A stretch of 23,030 nt of DNA from JANNRA01 sp031401035. GTDB lineage: Bacteria > Desulfobacterota > Binatia > HRBIN30 > CADEER01. Positions 7,532 to 13,687 of the stretch are shown here, piece after piece; the stretch's first letter is position 1; each line of letters starts with the position of its first letter. The DNA lies in the NCBI GenBank assembly GCA_031401035.1, contig JANNRA010000138.1:1-23030 (forward strand). Reading direction: 5' to 3'. A model generated the notes under the pieces. The model did no database searches. It was given only the letters and a program-made list of their open reading frames with translations, and was not told where the DNA came from. The translations under genes were made by a program, and so were the position numbers.

Positions 7532-8433
7532 CCGCGGCGGGGCACATCCCCGTGCTCCTGCGCGAGGTGCTCGCCCACCTCGCGCCGCGGCCTGGCGGCA
7601 CCTACGTCGACGCCACGATCAACGGCGGCGGGCACGCCCATGCCGTGCTCACGGCCAGCGCCCCTGACAGCCGCGTCATCGGCTTCGATCGCGATCCGCA
7701 GATCCTCGCCGCCCTGCAGGCGCGCAGCGCCGACGCGATCGCCGGCGGCCGCCTGACGCTCGTCAACGCCTCGTTCGCAACCCTCGCCGACGGCCTCGCC
7801 GCACACGGCGTCGGCCCGCTCGACGGGATCCTCTTCGATCTCGGCCTCAGTTCGCACCATCTCGACCGCAGCGGCCGCGGCTTCTCGTTCGCCGACGATG
7901 AGCCGCTCGACATGCGCTTCGACCCCACCGACGAGGCCTGCGAGAGCGCCACCGACATCCTCGCCGACCGCGATGCCGACGAGTTGGCGGAGATCTTCCG
8001 CACCTACGGCGAGGAGCGCTTCGCCTCGCGCATCGCCCGCACCATCGTCGCCCGGCGCCGCACCACACCGATCGCCACTACGCACGCCCTGCTCGCGGCC
8101 ATCGAGCAATCGCTGCCGGCGGGCGCGCGCTGGCGCGCCCGCCGCGATGCGGCGCGCATCTTCCAGGCCCTGCGCATCGCCGCCAACGGCGAACTCGACG
8201 CCGTCGCCGCGGCGCTGCCTCAGGCGGTCGCCGCCCTGGCCCCGGGCGGGCGCCTGGTGGCGATCAGCTTCCATTCCCTCGAGGACCGCCTGGTGAAGCA
8301 CTTCCTGCGCGCCGAGGTCGCCGCCGGCCGCCTGCGCCTGATCCAGCGCAAGCCGATCCTGCCCAGCGACGAGGAGATCGGCGCCAACCCGCGCGCCGCC
8401 AGCGCCAAGCTGCGCGCGGCGGCACGCGTCTGA
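7528..8433 (+). CDS. rsmH: 16S rRNA (cytosine(1402)-N(4))-methyltransferase
   Basis: Methylates N4 of C1402 of 16S rRNA in the ribosomal P site, using S-adenosylmethionine. The 301-residue product (E. coli 313) carries HIPVLLREVL at the start, the SAM motif YVDATINGGGHAHAVL, FDRDPQIL, GILFDLGLSSHHLDRSGRGFSF, DMRFDPT, RIFQALRIAANGEL and the late SFHSLEDRLVKHFL and NPRAASAKLR motifs, all diagnostic of RsmH/MraW. The start ATG overlaps the glgA stop (ATGA). In most bacteria rsmH lies in the dcw division cluster after mraZ; here it is the last gene of a glycogen operon with no division gene nearby. A palindromic repeat begins one base after its stop. Confidence 0.96.
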   Translation: MTAAGHIPVLLREVLAHLAPRPGGTYVDATINGGGHAHAVLTASAPDSRVIGFDRDPQILAALQARSADAIAGGRLTLVNASFATLADGLAAHGVGPLDGILFDLGLSSHHLDRSGRGFSFADDEPLDMRFDPTDEACESATDILADRDADELAEIFRTYGEERFASRIARTIVARRRTTPIATTHALLAAIEQSLPAGARWRARRDAARIFQALRIAANGELDAVAAALPQAVAALAPGGRLVAISFHSLEDRLVKHFLRAEVAAGRLRLIQRKPILPSDEEIGANPRAASAKLRAAARV

Positions 8434-8434
8434 T

Positions 8435-8512
8435 TGTGGAGTGCGGCGCGTCAGCGCCGCTGGATCGCGGCGGCGCGTCAGCGCCGCTCACGCGGCGGCG
8501 CCGCACTCCACA
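8435..8512. repeat. Palindromic repeat A (78 bp) after rsmH
   Basis: The ends (8435-8449 and 8498-8512) are perfect 15-nt inverted repeats starting TGTGGAGTGCGG. Inside is a 17-nt direct repeat (8445-8461 and 8472-8488), and each copy is itself a small hairpin, GGCGC-gtca-GCGCC. The outer 26 bases match repeat B (10691 onward) at 24 positions, so this is a dispersed family. It abuts the rsmH stop and could also act as a transcription end structure. Confidence 0.85.
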
Positions 8513-8557
8513 TGGCGGCAATGGTCGTGCACGCCGCGGTGTGCTCTCCTGCAACGC

Positions 8558-9415
8558 ATGGACTTCCAGGACATTCGCTACGAGATCGCCGACCGCATTC
8601 TCACCCTGACGTTGCACCGCCCCGAGCGGCTCAACGCCTTCACCGAGCGTATGGCGCGCGAGCTGATCGCCGCCGTCGACGCCGCCGATGCCGACGATGC
8701 GGTGCGGGCCATCGTCGTCACCGGCGCGGGGCGCGGCTTCTGCGCTGGCGCCGACCTCGGCGGCGGCGACGCGACATTCAACTACGAGGCCCAACAACAG
8801 CGCAGCGACGAGCACCGCGACACCGGCGGACTGGTGGCGCTGCGCCTCTTCGCCTGCCGCAAGCCGCTCATCGCCGCGATCAACGGGCCGGCGGTCGGCG
8901 TCGGCGCCACCATGACCCTGCCCATGGACGTGCGCATCGCCGCCTCGACGGCGCGCTTCGGCTTCGTCTTCGCCCGCCGCGGCATCGTCCCAGAAGCCTG
9001 CTCGAGCTGGTTCCTGCCGCGCGTCGTCGGCATCAGCCAGGCGCTCGAGTGGACCTACAGCGGTCGCGTCTTTGCCGCCGACGAGGCGCTGGCCGGGCGA
9101 CTGGTCAGCCGCGTCGTCGAGCCCGAGGCGCTGCTGCCGACCGCCTATGCGCTGGCGACGGAAATCGCCGCCAACACTTCGGCTGTCTCGATCGCCCTGA
9201 CGCGCGCGATGATGTGGCGCATGCTCGGCGCCGCCCATCCGATGGACGCGCACGAGGTCGATTCGCAAGGCGTCTACTGGACCGGGCGCAACCCCGATGC
9301 GCGTGAGGGGGTGTCGTCCTTCCTCGAGAAGCGGCCGCCGCAGTTCACGCTGAGCCCGACCACCGACATGCCGCCCTTCTACCCGTGGTGGCCGGAGCGC
9401 ACGTTTCGCGGCTGA
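8558..9415 (+). CDS. Enoyl-CoA hydratase/isomerase family protein (crotonase)
   Basis: 285-residue crotonase-fold protein expected to act on an acyl-CoA. The N-terminal part has HRPERLNAF and the oxyanion-hole loop GRGFCAGADL (59-68); the second oxyanion segment is INGPAVGVGATM (108-119). Only one of the two classical hydratase glutamates is visible: E146 in GIVPEACSSW. The position of the other (the GGGCE loop of rat hydratase) reads GVGATM. Enzymes with a single acid here are often isomerases or act on other acyl-CoAs, so a hydratase assignment is not secure. The ATG at 8558 starts the family N-terminus; the frame is open back to 8441, but that part is translated repeat A. No clear ribosome site is visible. 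It is the last plus-strand gene before a convergent junction and has no other beta-oxidation gene beside it. Confidence 0.88.
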   Translation: MDFQDIRYEIADRILTLTLHRPERLNAFTERMARELIAAVDAADADDAVRAIVVTGAGRGFCAGADLGGGDATFNYEAQQQRSDEHRDTGGLVALRLFACRKPLIAAINGPAVGVGATMTLPMDVRIAASTARFGFVFARRGIVPEACSSWFLPRVVGISQALEWTYSGRVFAADEALAGRLVSRVVEPEALLPTAYALATEIAANTSAVSIALTRAMMWRMLGAAHPMDAHEVDSQGVYWTGRNPDAREGVSSFLEKRPPQFTLSPTTDMPPFYPWWPERTFRG

Positions 9416-9425
9416 CAGAGAGCGC

Positions 9426-9767
9426 TCAACCCAGACGCAGGATCGCCTGCACCTGCTCGCGCAGCGAACCGCTGCGGCGTCCGTAGCGATTGCGCGAGGA
9501 CAACGCCACTTCCTTGCCCACCAGGTCGGCGGTGATCAGCTCGCTGACGAAGTGGCACATCGCCTCGCGCATGCGGCGCTGGCGCAGCTGGCGGCGCGCC
9601 TCGCGCTGCGCCGGTGTCAGCCCCTCCTCGCGCGGATCGGGCAGCGTCTCGCCGAGAATCTCGCGTAGGACGCGGCGCAGCCGCAACTCCCAGCCCGGCG
9701 GCACGGTGACGATCATCTCGCCGGGCTTCTTTCCCGGCCGCGTCTTGATCGGCTGCGAGCGGCTCAT
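9426..9767 (-). CDS. Small hypothetical protein, basic and helical
   Basis: 113 residues, with codons that follow the high-G/C third-position pattern of the neighbouring genes, which argues that this frame and not the longer overlapping minus frame is coding. The N-terminus is basic (about TRPGKKPGEMIVTVPPGWELRLR); the middle is strongly charged (QREARRQLRQRRMREAM, near 53-69) and probably one long helix. The C-terminal part (HFVSELITADLVGKEV) looks like a compact helical end. No signal peptide, transmembrane segment or known motif is seen. It lies 53 bases downstream of rsmI on the same strand and converges on the crotonase gene with a 10-base gap. Function unknown. Confidence 0.6.
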   Translation of the reverse strand: MSRSQPIKTRPGKKPGEMIVTVPPGWELRLRRVLREILGETLPDPREEGLTPAQREARRQLRQRRMREAMCHFVSELITADLVGKEVALSSRNRYGRRSGSLREQVQAILRLG

Positions 9768-9820
9768 CCGACGGCAGCGCTATCAGCGCCCCCCATCTTT
9801 GTCCACGTAGAAACGGCGAC

Positions 9821-10648
9821 TCAGTCGGGCTCGATGCCGAGGCGATAGACATCGCGCGCCGACCATCCGCTCGTCTGCGCCACGGCGCGCGCAATCGCCT
9901 TCAGGTGTTCGCCGGCGGCGCGGCGGCGCGCTACTTCAGCCCGCACGTCGTCCTCGCTCATCGCCGGTGGCACCGCCTCGGCCGGAGCGATGAACAATGT
10001 CACCTCGCCGCGCGCCACCAGATCAGCCGCGCCCGCCGCGAGATCGGCGGCGCGACCGCGCACGAAGTCCTCGTAGAACTTCGTCACCTCGCGCCCGATG
10101 ACGACCGCGCGCTGTGGCATCGCCGCCGCCAGGTCGACCAGCGACTCCGCCAGGCGGCGCCCGGCCTCGAAGCAGACGATGGTGCGCGACTCGCCGGCGA
10201 GCTGGGCGAAGAACGCGCGCCGTGCGACGGACTTCGCCGGGATGAACCCCTCGAAGGCGAAGCGGTCGGTGGGTACGCCGGCGACGCTCAGCCCGGCGAT
10301 GACGACCGACGCCCCGGGCACCGGCACGACGCGGATGCCGGCTTCGATCGCCGCCCGCACCAGACGGTAGCCGGGATCGGCGATCGCCGGCGTGCCGGCA
10401 TCGGAGATCAAGGCCACGTCGTCGCCGGCGCGCAGGCGCTCGACCAGCTTCGGCGCCCGCTCGCGCTCGACGTGATCGAAGTAACTGGTCAACGGCGTCG
10501 TGATACCGAAGTGCGTCAGCAGGCCGCGGCTGTGGCGGGTGTCCTCGGCGGCGATCACCGCCACCTCCTTCAACACGCGCAGCGCCCGCAGGGTGATGTC
10601 CTCGAGGTTACCGATCGGCGTCGCGACCACGTAGAGCGTTCCGGCCAT
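9821..10648 (-). CDS. rsmI: 16S rRNA (cytidine(1402)-2'-O)-methyltransferase
   Basis: Methylates the ribose 2'-OH of C1402 of 16S rRNA. The 275-residue tetrapyrrole-methylase-fold protein has LYVVATPIGNLEDITLRAL at the N-terminus, AEDTRHSRGLL, LISDAGTPAIADPGYRLV and PVPGASVVIAGLSVAGVPTDRFAFEGFIP, the standard RsmI sequence blocks, and FYEDFVRG in the second half. Length agrees with the family (E. coli 286). The start ATG is at 10648; 95 bases holding palindromic repeat B separate it from the oxidoreductase gene upstream on the same strand. RsmH, which methylates N4 of the same nucleotide, is encoded 1.4 kb away on the other strand. Confidence 0.96.
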   Translation of the reverse strand: MAGTLYVVATPIGNLEDITLRALRVLKEVAVIAAEDTRHSRGLLTHFGITTPLTSYFDHVERERAPKLVERLRAGDDVALISDAGTPAIADPGYRLVRAAIEAGIRVVPVPGASVVIAGLSVAGVPTDRFAFEGFIPAKSVARRAFFAQLAGESRTIVCFEAGRRLAESLVDLAAAMPQRAVVIGREVTKFYEDFVRGRAADLAAGAADLVARGEVTLFIAPAEAVPPAMSEDDVRAEVARRRAAGEHLKAIARAVAQTSGWSARDVYRLGIEPD

Positions 10649-10690
10649 GCAGGACTGTCTCCCGCGGGCGGCAGTGGAGGCAAGCGGCTA

Positions 10691-10761
10691 TGTGGAGTGC
10701 GACGCGTCAGCGGCGCTGACGCGCCGCAACAGCACAGCGGCGCTCACGCGCCGCACTCCAC
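10691..10761. repeat. Palindromic repeat B, supplying the Gfo/Idh stop codon
   Basis: Arms of about 21 nt (10692-10712 and 10741-10761) are inverted repeats with two mismatches, and internal GCGCTGACGCGC-type hairpins lie between them. The first 26 bases match repeat A at 24 positions. The right arm, read on the minus strand, encodes the last five residues (VECGA) and the TGA stop of the oxidoreductase gene. Confidence 0.82.
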
Positions 10762-11727
10762 GGGAACGACCTGACCGCTGCGCGCAGCGGCGTAGCAGGC
10801 CTCCACCAGCGCCACCGCACGCAGGCCCTCGTCGAGCGGGATCGGCATCGGCACGTCTGCGCGCAGCGCGTCGACGAAGGCGCGCAGCACGTCGCGCACG
10901 GTCGCCGCCGGCGCGGCGACGGGCAATGTCTCGGCCTGCGTGCCTATCACCAGGCTGGCGCGACCGAGGACGTGATCGGCGAGCAGCGTGCCGCGCTCGC
11001 CGGCGATCTCGATCGTGCCGTTGCGCCCGCCGACGGCGCGGCAGCAGGACACCGTCGCCAGCGCCGCGCCGCCGCCGAGGGCGACGGTGGCGACGAAATG
11101 GTCCTCGGTGCGGCGCGTATGGACGGCGCCGAGCTGGCAGGTCACCGTGTCCGCCTCGAGTCCGCTCAGCAGGCGCAGCAGATCGAAGCCGTGCACACCG
11201 GTGTGCAGGATCATACCGCCGCCGGAGCGCGCCGGATCGTCGAGCCAGTCGAGCGGCGACGGCTCAAAGCGTTGCGTGAACGTGAGCGAGCGCACCGCAC
11301 CGATGCGCGGCAGGGCCCCACACAGCGCCCGCACGACGCTGTTGTAGCGCAGGGTGTGCGCCACCATCACCGGCAGCGGCTGTGCGCGCAGCGTCGCGCG
11401 CAGCGCCGCCCCGTCGGCCAGCGTCGGCGCCGCCGGCTTCTCGAGCAACAGCGGCACACCGGCCGCGGCCGCGGCGGCGACGATGTCGCGGTGCAGGGTC
11501 GGCGGCACGACGGCGACGACGGCGTCGAGCCCGGCGCCCGCCAGCATGACGCGATAGTCGTCGTAAGGCTCGGCGCCGGCGCCGCGCACCGCCGCGAACT
11601 GGGCCGCATCGCGGCGCGCCACCGCCGCCAGGCGCAGATCGGGCAGATCCTGCGCGATATGACGCGCGTAGCGCTGACCGTGTTTCCCGAAGCCGATCAG
11701 TCCGATGCGTTCCACCCGCCGCGCCAT
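10744..11727 (-). CDS. Gfo/Idh/MocA family NAD(P)-dependent oxidoreductase
   Basis: 327-residue dehydrogenase of the sugar/inositol oxidoreductase superfamily. The Rossmann fingerprint is IGLIGFGKHGQRYARHI (8-24); E96-K97-P98 is the conserved EKP motif, whose lysine is catalytic in the family; and GVHGFDLLRLLSG (177-189) is the substrate-side H..D motif. The C-terminal half is the mixed beta-sheet domain (about 125-315). The substrate cannot be read; family members oxidise or reduce sugars, sugar derivatives, inositols or biliverdin. It begins 58 bases after the stop of the ERG2-flavoprotein fusion on the same strand, so co-transcription is likely. The neighbouring aldonolactone-oxidase domain hints at a shared carbohydrate or sterol substrate, by weak inference. 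The C-terminal VECGA comes from repeat B, so the original end was probably altered by repeat insertion. Confidence 0.88.
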   Translation of the reverse strand: MARRVERIGLIGFGKHGQRYARHIAQDLPDLRLAAVARRDAAQFAAVRGAGAEPYDDYRVMLAGAGLDAVVAVVPPTLHRDIVAAAAAAGVPLLLEKPAAPTLADGAALRATLRAQPLPVMVAHTLRYNSVVRALCGALPRIGAVRSLTFTQRFEPSPLDWLDDPARSGGGMILHTGVHGFDLLRLLSGLEADTVTCQLGAVHTRRTEDHFVATVALGGGAALATVSCCRAVGGRNGTIEIAGERGTLLADHVLGRASLVIGTQAETLPVAAPAATVRDVLRAFVDALRADVPMPIPLDEGLRAVALVEACYAAARSGQVVPVECGA

Positions 11728-11785
11728 GGCGCGTGCCCTACCCCAGCCCCGCGATGCGATCCAGCCGCCGCGTGGCGCCGGCGCA

Positions 11786-13687
11786 TCACGGCCCCAACGC
11801 CGCTGGTCGGAGGACCTCCCGGAGGTACGGATTCAGGAAGCGTCCCGGGGGGTCCCAGCGCGCCCGGACGGCCTCGAACTGGGCGAGCCGATCGCCGAAC
11901 TGGCGGCGCATGACGTCGGGTGTGGCGAGGAGCTTGGCCCAATGCGGCCGCCCGTCGAAGGCGGGCGCGGTCAGGCGGTCCTGGACGGCGTGGTAGAACT
12001 CCAGGGCTCCGGGCGTGTCCTTGGACGTGACCGCCTCGATGATGCAGGTGTCGCGACCGTAGTCGAGCGCCAGGAGCGAGTCGCCGGCTTTCGCGAAGCG
12101 ACAGCACGCCACCATGTTGAGCGGATAGACGCCGCGCTGCGCGCACTCCCGGATCAGATCGCGATAGACGGCCCAGGCCTCGCGGGTGCGTTCGATCGGA
12201 ATGGCGTGCGAGGAGTCCATGCACAGCGGGTACTCGTACTGGAAGTGGAAGCCGTCGGCGGCGCTCTTCACCACCGTGCGGGCCCGCGACGTCGCCACCA
12301 TCAGGCGCATGAACCACGGCGTGAGGCTGCGCAGGTGGCGACTGATGAACCGCAGCGCCAGCCCCGGACCCGGCCCCTCGGTGAGGAACTGTCCGATCCG
12401 CTCTGCGAGCTTGTGGAACCAGGTGTAGGTCACCGGGTCGTCGGTCTCCTGCCAGATTTTGAGCCACCCGGTGTCGGTATGCGGCCACCAGAAGAGCATG
12501 ACGCCGAGATTCGCCTTGGCGAGGTCGATCACTTCGTCGAGCGCCTGCTCGATCGGGACGTAGCGGTCGATGCAGCGGACGTTGCGGGCCGGGCGGCAAC
12601 TGAGGGTGACCGCGTAGATCACGCCGAGGGCGCCGAGACTGACGCGCGCCGCCGCCAGGTCAGGGTCATCGGCGTAGATCTCGCGCAGCGAGCCGTCGTG
12701 GGTGACGAGAGTGAGTCCGACCACCTGATCCGAGAAGGTCCTGGAGGTCAGGCCAGTGCCGTGCGATCCGGTTGCGACCATGCCGCCGACCGTGAACTGC
12801 GTCGCCACGGTCGGGCTGACGACGGCCAGGTTTCTGGTCAGCGCGAAGTCGCTCAGGCTGCGCAGCGACATGCCCGCCTCGACGCGCACGCATCCCGACG
12901 CGGGGTCGCCGTCGCGCAGCGGCAGGGGGCGGCGCAGGGCATTCATGTCGAGCAGGATGCCGTCGGTCGGCACGAGCGGCGTCCATGAGTGCGAGTTGCC
13001 GTAGCAGCGGACGGGGATGTCCTGGCGGGCCGCCTCACCGACGATCGCCTGCAGCGCCGCCAGATCGGTGGGCCGTCGCACCCGGCCGTTGCTGGAGAGA
13101 TTGCCCATCCAGTTCCGCCACGCCGGCCGCTGGGTGAGGCTGCGCCACATGAGGCGCGAGGCGTTGCGCACCAGCTTCCACAGCGAGCGGAAGTCGAGCG
13201 TGCCGAACAGCGTATTGATGACCGGCAGCGCGAACATGGTGGGGATCGGCCCGCGCGTGTACTCGACCATGCACAGGTGATCCGGCACCGCGAAGCAGTG
13301 GCCCTCGTCCGGCTGCAGGACGATGTCGTCGCCGGGGCCGTACGCCGTCGGCTCGAGTTCGCCCTCGGCGTAGTAGAGGAGCTTGCCGGCAACGAGGAAG
13401 TCGTGAATCGTTGTTAGGTAGCGGCCGGTGAAGCCGCCGGTGCCGACCGGCGAGCTGACGATGGTGAGGTACTCCCACGGCGAGACGTGCAGCATCGTCA
13501 CCTGCTGGTTGCCGCCGCCGTCGACCGAGAACACCCAATCCCAGGTCTCCTCGATCTGACCGGGATAGGCGAGGGCCAGCGCGGTTGTGATCTTGCGCAG
13601 GAGGCGCTCGAGGGGATGGTTGCCATACGTCTGCAGACACTCGTGCACGATGCGGCCGATGGCCTCTGGGTCGAAACGGTACGTCAT
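11786..13687 (-). CDS. ERG2/sigma-1-receptor domain fused to aldonolactone-oxidase-type FAD oxidase
   Basis: 633 residues in two parts. Residues 1-180 match the ERG2 sterol C8-isomerase/sigma-1 receptor family: FDPEAIGRIV, YPG, WVF (51-53), MLHVSPWEYL (65-74), VGTGGFTGRY (81-90), IHDFLVAG (94-101), YGPGD and MVEYTRGPIP (140-149), then FGTLDFRSLW. D96 and E142 correspond to the pocket acids D126 and E172 of human sigma-1 receptor, with the same spacing of 46. The N-terminal membrane anchor of the eukaryotic proteins is absent. Residues about 195-365 are a VAO/PCMH FAD-binding domain with GNSHSWTPL (H233 is the likely covalent-flavin His) and GSHGTG (307-312). Residues 370-630 match the arabinono/gulonolactone oxidase C-terminal domain, with PHWAK (581-585) and FLNPYL. 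The ATG overlaps the regulator's stop (ATGA), so it is translationally coupled. The substrate is unknown; a sterol-like or lipophilic ligand plus flavin oxidation is inference. Confidence 0.9.
   Translation of the reverse strand: MTYRFDPEAIGRIVHECLQTYGNHPLERLLRKITTALALAYPGQIEETWDWVFSVDGGGNQQVTMLHVSPWEYLTIVSSPVGTGGFTGRYLTTIHDFLVAGKLLYYAEGELEPTAYGPGDDIVLQPDEGHCFAVPDHLCMVEYTRGPIPTMFALPVINTLFGTLDFRSLWKLVRNASRLMWRSLTQRPAWRNWMGNLSSNGRVRRPTDLAALQAIVGEAARQDIPVRCYGNSHSWTPLVPTDGILLDMNALRRPLPLRDGDPASGCVRVEAGMSLRSLSDFALTRNLAVVSPTVATQFTVGGMVATGSHGTGLTSRTFSDQVVGLTLVTHDGSLREIYADDPDLAAARVSLGALGVIYAVTLSCRPARNVRCIDRYVPIEQALDEVIDLAKANLGVMLFWWPHTDTGWLKIWQETDDPVTYTWFHKLAERIGQFLTEGPGPGLALRFISRHLRSLTPWFMRLMVATSRARTVVKSAADGFHFQYEYPLCMDSSHAIPIERTREAWAVYRDLIRECAQRGVYPLNMVACCRFAKAGDSLLALDYGRDTCIIEAVTSKDTPGALEFYHAVQDRLTAPAFDGRPHWAKLLATPDVMRRQFGDRLAQFEAVRARWDPPGRFLNPYLREVLRPAALGP

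Noticed and set aside
8435..8512. Small gene encoded within repeat A
   Set aside because: Open frames across it only translate the palindrome, and the same peptide-like pattern appears at repeat B, as expected from a shared non-coding repeat.
9379..9894. Longer minus-strand frame overlapping the 113-residue protein and the end of rsmI
   Set aside because: It overlaps the end of rsmI and of the crotonase, and its composition is Arg/Ala-rich. The 113-residue frame has the codon bias of the neighbouring genes.
8435..10761. CRISPR array from the repeated palindromes
   Set aside because: Only two copies 2.2 kb apart with genes between them, no regular spacers and no cas gene.
11786..13687. Annotation of the fusion as DHCR24-type sterol reductase or type II cholesterol oxidase
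   Set aside because: Both share the FAD-binding domain type, but the C-terminal part here has PHWAK and FLNPYL of the aldonolactone oxidase group, so those specific names are not supported.
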